A stretch of 64,000 nt of DNA from CAYLHX01 sp964383675 (GTDB taxonomy: Bacteria; Patescibacteriota; Gracilibacteria; UBA1369; LOWO2-01-FULL-3), in contig CAYLHX010000001.1 of the NCBI GenBank assembly GCA_964383675.1, positions 1 through 64,000 of the forward strand, in the 5' to 3' direction. Shown one piece after another: positions 39,044 through 46,528 of the stretch (the first letter of the stretch is position 1; every line of letters starts with the position of its first letter). Position numbers and translations under genes: made by a program. The notes beneath the pieces are model-generated. The model was not told the origin of the DNA, did not search any database, and saw only the letters and a program-made list of their open reading frames with translations.

Positions 39044-39277
39044 TTAGTGGGTCGTAAAATAAGTTTCGATTTCCGAAACTAAATTTGATAGGTAAGGTTG
39101 TTCATCACAGTAATCCAGAAGCGCATAATAGATCTCTTCTAGGTCGCAAGTCTGTTCAAAAATATGAATGATGGAGATTTTTACAGATAACTCTTCAATG
39201 CGTGGAAGACTGTAGTGTTTGAGTTCCTCCTCAACCAGGTTAATGGTGAAGGCGAGAAATTCGTCAATCTTTGTCAT
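39044..39277 (-). CDS. Small acidic helical protein, unknown
   Basis: A 77-aa acidic protein with no recognised family. Its sequence alternates hydrophobic and charged residues in a helical pattern (INLVEEELKHY, LEEIYYALLDYCDE) and has two Cys. It is the first gene behind a good promoter and sits 11 nt before the giant fusion gene, so it is co-transcribed with it. Size and position would suit a regulatory or assembly partner of the fusion protein, but this is only inferred from context. The ATG at 39277 is about 15 nt downstream of the predicted transcription start. Confidence 0.7.
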   Translation of the reverse strand: MTKIDEFLAFTINLVEEELKHYSLPRIEELSVKISIIHIFEQTCDLEEIYYALLDYCDEQPYLSNLVSEIETYFTTH

Positions 39278-39298
39278 TGGTTTTTAAAAGTGGAGATC

Positions 39299-39327
39299 AT
39301 ACTAGGAGTAATATGCGGGTTTGACAA
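39299..39327 (-). promoter_or_regulatory. Promoter of the 77-aa / giant fusion / Fic-like unit
   Basis: On the minus strand, TTGTCA (39322-39327), a 17-nt spacer and TAGTAT (39299-39304). The -10 is the same TAGTAT as before enolase. It separates this unit from the asparaginase gene upstream. Confidence 0.6.
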
Positions 39328-39402
39328 AAATAAAGATTGGCGAAGTCTTTCGGGAGGAGGTTTTAACTTACAAAAAGGTTATTTTGCCGGGTGGGTGAAG
39401 TT

Positions 39403-40404
39403 TTACTCCTGTAATTCGCCGGCAATTTCAGACTCCATGACTTTCTTAATTTCAGATATTTTTCCGGTTTTGGCAAGCGTCCACATCAATTTTGTGACTG
39501 TGGCTTCGGTGGTCATGTCTTTTGAAGAGATGGCACCGGCTCTTTTGGCCTCAAATCCGGCTTCATAAGCCGTGAGATTGGTAATCCCCATCTCCATCTG
39601 ATTGGCGATTATGATGGGAATATTTTGTTTTGTGGCCTTTTCAATCTTGGGAATAATGGAATTTTCCAAAAAGGGAACATTACCGGGACCAAAGCCTTCG
39701 ATGACAATACCATGAGCTCCACGCTCAATCACCTTATCAATGATTTCCGGATCAAAGCCGGGAAAAAGCTTTAACAGTGAGATGTTGGGATCGAAATTCG
39801 GCTGAAATTTAAGAACGCGTTTCCTTCTTTTTTTACGCCAGTCATTTAGCTTGATCGGGCGACCGAGCTCACCTAAAAGCGGGTAGTTGGGCGAATGAAA
39901 AACGGCCACAAAAGATTCGTGATATTTTTTGGAACGATTGGCACGGAGAATTTTATTGGCAAATACCATGCAAACCTCGGCTATATCGAGTGTGGCGGTG
40001 ATACAGGCATAGATCAAATTATTGCGACCATCGGAGCCGAGTTCGTTTAAGGGAATCAACGAACCGGCAAAGACTATAGGTTTGCTGAGGTTTTGTAGAG
40101 CAAAGGAGAGAGCGCTGGCGCTGTAAGCCATGGTATCGGTACCTTGGGCAACTACAAAGCCGTCATATTTGTCGTAGAGATTATGAATGGTCTTGGCGAT
40201 TTCCGTCCAATGAACCGGATTCATATTAGAGCTGTCGATATTCACCACCATCTTAAAATCCAGCTTGAGCATCTTTTGAATTTCCGGAATATCTCTAATA
40301 ATATCAATAGCGCTGCCGGCCGGTTGCAAAGCTCCGGTTTGGGAGTTCCTGACCATTCCTATCGTTCCACCTGCGAAAATCAAACAAATTTTTGGTCTGG
40401 CCAT
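39403..40404 (-). CDS. ansA: L-asparaginase, type I-like
   Basis: A 333-aa cytosolic enzyme hydrolysing asparagine to aspartate and ammonia. The first catalytic threonine lies in IFAGGTIGM. SSNMNPVHW contributes to the substrate site. The second motif AQGTDTMAYSASAL carries the Thr-Asp pair (His of the usual HGTDT is replaced by Gln). The region FAGSLIPLNELGSDGRNNL follows, and the C-terminal domain has GIVIEGFGPGNVP. Length matches bacterial type I enzymes and there is no signal peptide. It starts 9 nt after the stop of the preceding repeat protein, so the two are co-transcribed. A separate promoter follows it for the giant fusion unit. Aspartate from this enzyme could feed an aminotransferase. 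Confidence 0.92.
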   Translation of the reverse strand: MARPKICLIFAGGTIGMVRNSQTGALQPAGSAIDIIRDIPEIQKMLKLDFKMVVNIDSSNMNPVHWTEIAKTIHNLYDKYDGFVVAQGTDTMAYSASALSFALQNLSKPIVFAGSLIPLNELGSDGRNNLIYACITATLDIAEVCMVFANKILRANRSKKYHESFVAVFHSPNYPLLGELGRPIKLNDWRKKRRKRVLKFQPNFDPNISLLKLFPGFDPEIIDKVIERGAHGIVIEGFGPGNVPFLENSIIPKIEKATKQNIPIIIANQMEMGITNLTAYEAGFEAKRAGAISSKDMTTEATVTKLMWTLAKTGKISEIKKVMESEIAGELQE

Positions 40405-40413
40405 AGTCTTTTA

Positions 40414-41895
40414 TTAAGCGGCTTTTTGCATTTCCTGCGCAATATTATCAAGTTCTTTTCGGGAGTACAAATAAGTTATTTGAGCCTCGGATGTATGAGC
40501 GATTTGCGGAGTTAAAATATCGGTATTGGCAACTAAACTCAGAGGGTTTAGGTCTTCATGCTCTTCAAGGTATGCTGATAAAGTCATCATATCATCCAAT
40601 TCTTCTGCTTTGGGAAGATTATCTAAAATGTCTCTAATCCTTTCACCAAAGATTTCCAGGGCTGCCTGGAGGCTGAATACGCCTTTCTCGGAGCCATTGT
40701 CACGATTAACGGCCTCGAGTTTATAGTCGGCCAATTTTCTTTGAAGCTGTTTGCGGCTGACCCTATCTTCGGGGAAAATGGTTTTTAATCCATCGGCTGT
40801 GAGGTAAAGTTGCTGGCGAATTTGACCTTCTGTTTCGTGTAAAATGGTGCAAATTTCATTAACGATAAGCAGATCCGCTTCAAAGATGTAGCTTAGACAC
40901 TGTAGTACCGCTTTTTTTTCGAAAAGTTCATCCTCACGTCCTTTGACTTTTCCGATAGCTGTGATGCTGGGAAGTTCTTCAAGGCTGTCAAATTCCATCT
41001 CAACTCCGCGATCGAAGGCTCTAAGGCTAACTCGATAAAAATCGGTCCAGGTATTGCGCGAAGCCCATTGTCGTCCCTTGGGATCAGTGTAAATTCCGGT
41101 GTGTGGATCAACAACTCTTTTCTGGGTCAAAACTGCCAGACTTTTCAATTCAGTAACCGGATAAACAGTGGCATTGGGGCGACCATGACGGTCAACAGCT
41201 TCAAGTGTACGGCAATAACGGTTGGCGTGTCTACGAAGTGCGTGCAGAGTGGTTTTCTTTTGTTGTCTAAGCGAAAGAGAATCCCAGAAAGCGTTTACCG
41301 TGCACCAAAGTCCCTGCTCGGGATTTCCTTTTTCTCCCTCAAAGGTTTCATCTTGATAATAGCCCTTTGAATCAACTTGTACTTCATGATTTTCACGTGC
41401 ATTCAAAAGGTCCTGACGGACTTTTGTTTCAACCATCTCCAGATCATAAACCCAGGTTGGCTTTCCCAGGTGATGACGAGCTTTCATTCTTGGAACGCTC
41501 TCAATCCTTCCAACCACTGCTGTTTTCGATACACCAAAGAAATCGACCATAGCACTGACCGTAGCCCATTTTTTGCCATCGGGAGAAGTGTATATGCCAC
41601 TCTCATCAAGCGTGATTTTTATCTTGGCAAGATCGGCAACAGCTTTTTCTGCATCTTGTAAGCGGTGGGCTACATACTCTATGCCATTGTGGGTGGTATC
41701 AATTCTGGTAGGCGCTTCGGGAATTTTTTTGAAACGCTTCCCCAAGCCTGTATGGGAAATTTGCGTTCCCATGTCCGTAATAATGTCTGCTGCAACACGA
41801 TTACTGGCCCATAGCGTGCCCGTACTTCTGTGTCCCGCTAAATCTTCCGAGGCTTCATCAAACTCTTTTATCCCTATGTATGGTTTACTGGTCAT
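40414..41895 (-). CDS. Tandem HTH-like repeat protein, unknown
   Basis: A 493-aa protein of unknown family built from at least four diverged modules of about 60-75 residues. Each opens with a Gly-x-x-Trp-Ala/Cys element and a predicted helix-turn-helix (GTLWASNRVAADII; GKKWATVSAMVDFFGVS; GLWCTVNAFWDSLSL; GRQWASRNTWTDFYRVS), and two end in a Tyr-Asp/Pro hydrophobic element (WVYDLEMVE, TVYPVTELK). Between modules lie GIYTSPDG or GIYTDPKG turns. The shape suggests tandem DNA-binding or scaffold domains. The ATG at 41895 is preferred over a TTG 21 nt upstream because a -35 TTGACA at 41939-41944 predicts a very short leader. It is followed after 9 nt by asparaginase, suggesting a functional link or regulation of that gene. 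Confidence 0.7.
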   Translation of the reverse strand: MTSKPYIGIKEFDEASEDLAGHRSTGTLWASNRVAADIITDMGTQISHTGLGKRFKKIPEAPTRIDTTHNGIEYVAHRLQDAEKAVADLAKIKITLDESGIYTSPDGKKWATVSAMVDFFGVSKTAVVGRIESVPRMKARHHLGKPTWVYDLEMVETKVRQDLLNARENHEVQVDSKGYYQDETFEGEKGNPEQGLWCTVNAFWDSLSLRQQKKTTLHALRRHANRYCRTLEAVDRHGRPNATVYPVTELKSLAVLTQKRVVDPHTGIYTDPKGRQWASRNTWTDFYRVSLRAFDRGVEMEFDSLEELPSITAIGKVKGREDELFEKKAVLQCLSYIFEADLLIVNEICTILHETEGQIRQQLYLTADGLKTIFPEDRVSRKQLQRKLADYKLEAVNRDNGSEKGVFSLQAALEIFGERIRDILDNLPKAEELDDMMTLSAYLEEHEDLNPLSLVANTDILTPQIAHTSEAQITYLYSRKELDNIAQEMQKAA

Positions 41896-41962
41896 ATGGT
41901 GGAAATTAAGGTGCAATTTTGCTTATTTAGTGGCAAAATGTCAAGGATTAACACCTGAATCG

Positions 41963-42793
41963 ATGAAAAATCTGGTTATAACCGTTTTGTTTATTGGACT
42001 GGGATTTGTGGTGGGTTTTGCAGTTTCAAGTTATAAAGCTCCGGCACCGGTGAATGAAAAGGTTGCAGAAGTACAAGAGGCGGTCGAGAAAGATGAGCCA
42101 ATCGTACCTGAAAATGTGGATCTGGTTACCGAAGTGCCGATAATTATGTATCACTATGTTAGGGAGGTGGATAAAACTGCCGATCCTTTAGGCTGGAACC
42201 TTTCCATTAATCCGGCTGATTTTGAAAAACAGCTTCAATATTTACAGAAGCAAGGTTATGTAGGGATTCATCTGGCCGATCTGCTGGATAAAAAAGTTCC
42301 TGAAAAAGCCGTGGTTCTAACTTTTGATGATGGATTGGAAGATTTTTACACCACCGCTCTGCCACTGCTACAAAAGTATGGCTTCACCGCTTCAAACGCC
42401 ATTATTACCGGTATGGTAGGCGGCCATGAGCATATGACAAAAGATCAAATTGAAGCCATAATTGAAGCTGGTATCGAGATAACATCACATACGATTAGTC
42501 ATCCGGATCTGGCTGCTTCCTCCGAAGAATTTGTAAGAGAGCAGGTCACTGATAGCAAAAATTTCTTGAAAGAAGAATTTGGTGTTGATGTAAGTGGATT
42601 TGTTTATCCGGCCGGAAAATATAATGATACTGTTGTTAGGGTTTTGGAGGAGTCCGCCTACCAAATTGCAGTGACAACGGAGTATGGCGAGGCCGATTTG
42701 GCAAACGATAAAATGCTTTTGTTGCCGCGCATAAGAATTGATAATCGCGATGGATTTGAAGGTTTTGTGACTAAGCTTGAAGCTCTTGAATGA
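41963..42793 (+). CDS. Polysaccharide deacetylase (NodB family), membrane-anchored
   Basis: This 276-aa protein has an N-terminal membrane anchor or uncleaved signal (NLVITVLFIGLGFVVGFAVS), an acidic stalk, then a carbohydrate esterase 4 domain. It shows PIIMYHYV, VVLTFDDGLEDF (motif 1, catalytic and metal Asp), ITSHTISHPDLA (motif 2, metal His-x3-His), FVYPAGKYN (motif 3) and LPRIRIDN near the end. Such enzymes remove N-acetyl groups from peptidoglycan or surface glycans outside the membrane. It is divergent from the HTH-like repeat gene. The metal triad is complete, so activity is expected. The substrate is unknown. Confidence 0.93.
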   Translation: MKNLVITVLFIGLGFVVGFAVSSYKAPAPVNEKVAEVQEAVEKDEPIVPENVDLVTEVPIIMYHYVREVDKTADPLGWNLSINPADFEKQLQYLQKQGYVGIHLADLLDKKVPEKAVVLTFDDGLEDFYTTALPLLQKYGFTASNAIITGMVGGHEHMTKDQIEAIIEAGIEITSHTISHPDLAASSEEFVREQVTDSKNFLKEEFGVDVSGFVYPAGKYNDTVVRVLEESAYQIAVTTEYGEADLANDKMLLLPRIRIDNRDGFEGFVTKLEALE

Positions 42794-42918
42794 TTTTTCG
42801 AATTTAAGATTTTTTAAGAAATTTTTAATCTTTTTTTAACGTTTTTTTAATCTTGTTGTTCTATTTTAGATTTCCATTCTGCGCAGAAGAAGGAAGTTTT
42901 ATTTTTTAATTCGATGTT

Positions 42919-44400
42919 ATGGAAGATAATAAGCTAAAAAGGAGATTGGCCATGATGACTTTGGCGGTGCTACTTGTGCAATTTTGGGCTTTTAAATTCA
43001 CTTCGGCGGCAAGCCTTAATGCCGTGGTAATCAATGAAGTGGCTTGGGCGGGCAGTGTGGACAGTTCAAGTGATGAGTGGATCGAACTCTACAACAATAC
43101 CGATGAAACCGTCGATTTGAGCGGCTGGTACATCAAAGATGACGGTAGCGGTACATACATGATTGAAAGCGGCACCATAGAACCGCATGGATACTTTTTG
43201 ATTGAAGATAATGAGGAAGCGGTAAGCAATGTAAAAGCTGATGCGGTGATCGGTTTATCGTTGGCAAATTCGGGAGACAGCCTGGTACTTCATGACGCAC
43301 AAGAGAATGTTATTGATGTGGTAAATGGCTCGGGAGGTAGTTGGTTCGCAGGAGAAAGTACCAGTAAAGCGTCAATGGAAAAGATTGATCCTACATTTAA
43401 AGAAGACCTGGCGGAAAATTGGGCGAGCGCTGTGAGCTCAAATGGAGCTAAAGCAAGTAATGGCAGTGAAATCATGGGAACACCGGGAGGTGCAAACAGT
43501 ACCTATGAGGGAGTAGGACCGACAATTGAGATACTGGCCTATGAAGATACCGTGAATGTTGGTGATGAAGTGGCATTTTCAGTGGAAATCACAGATGCAA
43601 AAGAGTTCTATGCTTATGGATTTGAGATAGCTTATGATGCCGAAGTTTTGGAGTTTGTATCGGCCAGTGAGGGGGAATTCTTATACATGGACGGTATGGA
43701 TACCGCCTTCAACTATGCTCTTGAGAACGGCAAAGAGGGGAAATTGATTGTGGGCAATGCCAGACTGGAAAATCCGGCACAAGGAATAAGTGGCGATGGA
43801 CAACTTTTTGATATGAGTTTTAAAGTTATTAGTGATGACATTGACTACACCGAACTTAACTTTGGCGGCGGTAGTTTTGCCTCTGATTTAATGGGCCAGG
43901 TCCCTGTGAAATTTGCAGGTGTGAGCGTGATTTTTGAAGGATCAGTGGAGCCGCCGGTAGCGGTTTCAGCTTTGCAAGTTGCTGAAGGTGAAGAGCTGTA
44001 TAGTTTGGAACTAAGCTGGAATGGTGATGGAGAAGCCTATGTAGTAAAGAGAAAGGATCCACAGGGGAATTTTGTAACTCTGGGGCAAACGAGCGAGAAC
44101 AAATATGTGGATAAGGCTGATTTAATTCCGGGGGTTGAGTATCTATATCAGGTGATAAGTGTTAAAAATGGTTTGAGTAGTGTCGCTGTGGAAGCCAGTG
44201 GCAAGGATGAACGTGGAATTACCGGAGACAATGACAGAAGTGAACGCGTAGATGGCAAAGATCTGGAAAATCTGGCCAGATCTTACGGAGCCGTATTGGG
44301 CGGTGAAGATTATGAAGCTTTGGTAGACACAACTTATGATGGTGTGATCGACGGAAGTGATCTGATTGATATTGGTGCCAATTTTGGTATGGCCCTTTGA
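42919..44400 (+). CDS. Secreted lamin-tail / cohesin / FN3 / dockerin-like protein
   Basis: This 493-aa protein starts with a signal peptide (MMTLAVLLVQFWAFKFTSA). A lamin-tail domain covers about residues 30-150 (VVINEVAWAG, DEWIELYNNTDETVDLSGW, LANSGDSLVLHD). A cohesin-like domain at about 204-330 carries VNVGDEVAFSVEI, FYAYGFEIAYDAEVLEF and GQLFDMSFKV. A short FN3-like domain lies at about 345-430. The C-terminus has a duplicated dockerin type I-like motif at 434-493 (GDNDRSERVDGKDLENLA and DTTYDGVIDGSDLIDI), with calcium-loop Asp spacing fully kept in the second copy. Cohesin-dockerin pairs are the assembly joints of cellulosomes. Here they suggest a surface complex with the next gene. 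Confidence 0.82.
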   Translation: MEDNKLKRRLAMMTLAVLLVQFWAFKFTSAASLNAVVINEVAWAGSVDSSSDEWIELYNNTDETVDLSGWYIKDDGSGTYMIESGTIEPHGYFLIEDNEEAVSNVKADAVIGLSLANSGDSLVLHDAQENVIDVVNGSGGSWFAGESTSKASMEKIDPTFKEDLAENWASAVSSNGAKASNGSEIMGTPGGANSTYEGVGPTIEILAYEDTVNVGDEVAFSVEITDAKEFYAYGFEIAYDAEVLEFVSASEGEFLYMDGMDTAFNYALENGKEGKLIVGNARLENPAQGISGDGQLFDMSFKVISDDIDYTELNFGGGSFASDLMGQVPVKFAGVSVIFEGSVEPPVAVSALQVAEGEELYSLELSWNGDGEAYVVKRKDPQGNFVTLGQTSENKYVDKADLIPGVEYLYQVISVKNGLSSVAVEASGKDERGITGDNDRSERVDGKDLENLARSYGAVLGGEDYEALVDTTYDGVIDGSDLIDIGANFGMAL

Positions 44401-44404
44401 CTTA

Positions 44405-44431
44405 AGAGTGGGGGAAACCCCACTCTTTCTT
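44405..44431 (+). terminator. Terminator between the two cohesin genes
   Basis: A perfect 9-bp stem AGAGTGGGG / CCCCACTCT with a GAAA tetraloop, followed by TTCTT. It may lower expression of the membrane cohesin relative to the secreted protein. Confidence 0.85.
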
Positions 44432-44452
44432 AAAATATAAACAATTTACGTT

Positions 44453-45217
44453 ATGAAAAACTTTATAGCTTTAACGCTTATTATGGGGATGCTTCTTTGG
44501 TCACAACAAAACGGCGGTGAGACCGTGCTGGCGGCCGGTGACCTGGGAGGTCAATTTACACTTTTTGGAGAAGAAGAAGTTGAAAGTACTATTGAAAGCA
44601 ATTATGACGGGAAAGTTTCAATGGAGGGACAATTCCTGAATGGCGACCTTCTAAAAATAGTGGCTCAGGCTGAAGACTTTGAACTCCCGATTTTAGGCTT
44701 TGCATTTCATCTAAAATACGACTCTGAAAAGGTAGCCTTCCTGAAATATGAACCGGGAGTGTTTTTGGAATATGGAGGGGATCCTTTTTATCTGGTAACA
44801 AATGATCAAATCGGCAACAAAATTATTTTTGGTTCGACTTTGAGAAGAGAGGATGATTTCCCGGTCGGCGGCGACACAGTTGCTGAATTTTACTTTCAGT
44901 TACTAAAAGACAAAGAATTTATTGGCGACCTTCAGTTTCAATTTGACCGTGGCACCGTTTCAACTCTGGATGTGGTTAGACAAGATCTGGTTAATATTGA
45001 GTGGCAAGACCTTACTTTGAATTGGGAAGAGAGTTATGATCTAGTCTATAGCTCAGAAACTGATGGATTTGACGTTTTAAACGGAAAAAATGCTTTTAAA
45101 ATCTCGGAAAGAAGTTTGTTTTGGATGTTCTTGTTTTGCACTGTTGCGGCGCTAACTGCAATTTTACTGAAAAAATATTCAAAGAATAGACCAAAGACAT
45201 ATGTCAATTTTAAATAG
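44453..45217 (+). CDS. Membrane-anchored cohesin-like protein
   Basis: This 254-aa protein has an N-terminal signal (FIALTLIMGMLLW), an extracellular cohesin-like beta-sandwich at about residues 60-185 (LLKIVAQAEDFELPILGFAFHLKYDSEKVAFL, FGSTLRRE, VAEFYFQLL), and a single C-terminal transmembrane segment (LFWMFLFCTVAALTAILL) followed by a basic cytosolic tail. This is the topology of a membrane anchor that displays one cohesin. It lies 52 nt after the cohesin/dockerin gene with a hairpin between. It could bind the dockerin-like tail of that protein, but partner specificity cannot be read from sequence. Confidence 0.72.
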   Translation: MKNFIALTLIMGMLLWSQQNGGETVLAAGDLGGQFTLFGEEEVESTIESNYDGKVSMEGQFLNGDLLKIVAQAEDFELPILGFAFHLKYDSEKVAFLKYEPGVFLEYGGDPFYLVTNDQIGNKIIFGSTLRREDDFPVGGDTVAEFYFQLLKDKEFIGDLQFQFDRGTVSTLDVVRQDLVNIEWQDLTLNWEESYDLVYSSETDGFDVLNGKNAFKISERSLFWMFLFCTVAALTAILLKKYSKNRPKTYVNFK

Positions 45218-45298
45218 AGTTTCTTCTTTGAGTTTGGAATCGAAATGTATTAAAGTATGGATAGTCAAAGTTTTTGATTACTCATTCTTACAAAGATT

Positions 45299-45805
45299 AT
45301 GTCAAAAGAATACATCTCCATCCAAGACGCCTCTGATTTATCTAACAAATCTGTACAAACCATCAGGAGAGCTATTAAGTCTAAGAAACTTGCTTGTAGA
45401 AAAAGAAAAACTCCTCAGGGCTTCAACTATTTGATTAGTCGAGCTTCACTTTGCGAGATCTATAACCTTCCGATGCAGGAGGATGTGGACGCAAAAATTG
45501 AAGAAACAACAGTCTCAACTCAGCAGAGCACTGCTGCAGCGCCGGAAGAAGAGTCTCAAGTAAAGAAAGCTGTTAAAAATCAGGTAAATAAAGTTGTAGC
45601 CGGTGAAGAAGATACTTTGATTGTAACTTCCGAGGACTTCAGGGAGTTTACAAGAAACCTGGAAACTATGCTGCACCAGCATTCTGAGGAAAGGCAAAAT
45701 TTTCTTCGGCTGGTTAATACCCTTCAGGAAAAGATTTTTGTTTTGGAAAATCAGCTAAAGCTGCTGCAAAGTCCGCCTAAAAAGTGGTACAGCTTCTGGA
45801 AGTAA
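45299..45805 (+). CDS. HTH protein with C-terminal coiled coil
   Basis: This 168-aa protein has an N-terminal MerR/excisionase-type helix-turn-helix (YISIQDASDLSNKSVQTIRRAIKSKKL) followed by a wing-like KRKTPQGFNYLIS. A Glu/Gln/Thr-rich linker leads to a helical, leucine-spaced C-terminus (RLVNTLQEKIFVLENQLKLL) that should form a coiled coil. It is probably a DNA-binding protein that dimerises through the tail, either a regulator or a nucleoid or plasmid-type protein. It starts 10 nt before the end of a short open stretch and ends 10 nt before the following lipid-kinase-like gene, so both are likely one transcript. Targets are unknown. Confidence 0.7.
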   Translation: MSKEYISIQDASDLSNKSVQTIRRAIKSKKLACRKRKTPQGFNYLISRASLCEIYNLPMQEDVDAKIEETTVSTQQSTAAAPEEESQVKKAVKNQVNKVVAGEEDTLIVTSEDFREFTRNLETMLHQHSEERQNFLRLVNTLQEKIFVLENQLKLLQSPPKKWYSFWK

Positions 45806-45815
45806 ACTCTGTTTT

Positions 45816-46451
45816 ATGCATGAGCGCCTGCTATTTTTAGAATTCCTGAGAAAGCTGGTTCATCTTTCGGGCTTGTTTATAGTGGTGGGCTATACTTTGC
45901 TGTTGAATTATTTTTCCGAACAGATAGCTATCCTAGTAATGACGGCTCTGTTATTGATTTTTTTGCAAGTGGAATATTTCAGGCTGGAGCATAAGCCTAA
46001 GATGGCTGATAAGTTCGCTTTTCTGCTTAGAAGCCACGAGCAAACTCAGATGAATGCCGCGGTCTTCTTTGTGATGTCCTGTATCATAGCGTTTTCAGCT
46101 TTTGACTACTGGGTTGCGGTTTTAGCCACCTTCATGACCGTGTTTGGAGATCTTTTCGCGGCATTGGTGGGCAAGGCTTTTGGGGGATTTAAAATTTACA
46201 AAAGTAAAACTTTCGTTGGAACTTTCGCCGGTTTTGCCGCAAATTTTTTGGTAGGATTTTTAATTTTGCCGGAGTACATCTTTCTGGTTTTGCCGGTGGC
46301 TTTTACGGCAACATTGGTGGAACTCTTAACAGCTAAGCTGGATGATAATTTGACCGTTCCACTATTCTCTGGCTTCGTCGGACAGATGGTGGTTTACTTT
46401 TATCAGATTCATCTGCCACCTATTGATTTCACACTGCTTGGGTTGTTTTAG
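45816..46451 (+). CDS. Diacylglycerol/polyprenol kinase-like membrane protein (SEC59/DGK2 family)
   Basis: This 211-aa protein has about six or seven hydrophobic segments. It carries the family pattern FLRKLVHLSGLF at the N-terminus, then VFGDLFAALVGKAFG, KSKTFVGTFAGFAANFLVG and ATLVELLTAKLDDNLTVPLFSG. These are hallmarks of the dolichol kinase / CTP-dependent diacylglycerol kinase / phosphatidate cytidylyltransferase-like group, which phosphorylate lipid alcohols in the membrane using CTP. In a cell with surface glycans it could recycle polyprenol carriers. It follows the HTH gene after 10 nt. Substrate choice within the family cannot be decided here. Confidence 0.82.
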   Translation: MHERLLFLEFLRKLVHLSGLFIVVGYTLLLNYFSEQIAILVMTALLLIFLQVEYFRLEHKPKMADKFAFLLRSHEQTQMNAAVFFVMSCIIAFSAFDYWVAVLATFMTVFGDLFAALVGKAFGGFKIYKSKTFVGTFAGFAANFLVGFLILPEYIFLVLPVAFTATLVELLTAKLDDNLTVPLFSGFVGQMVVYFYQIHLPPIDFTLLGLF

Positions 46452-46528
46452 CAATTTGATTTCAATAAAAATTACTTTCTTTTTAAATTCTTTACACTTA
46501 GAATTTGGTGGCAATCTAATCAAAGGAA

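Noticed and set aside
42794..42918. T-rich repeats TTTTTTAATCTT before the cohesin gene (also near 59260)
   Set aside because: They are simple T-tract sequences typical of AT-rich intergenic DNA, and no consistent promoter or hairpin accompanies them.
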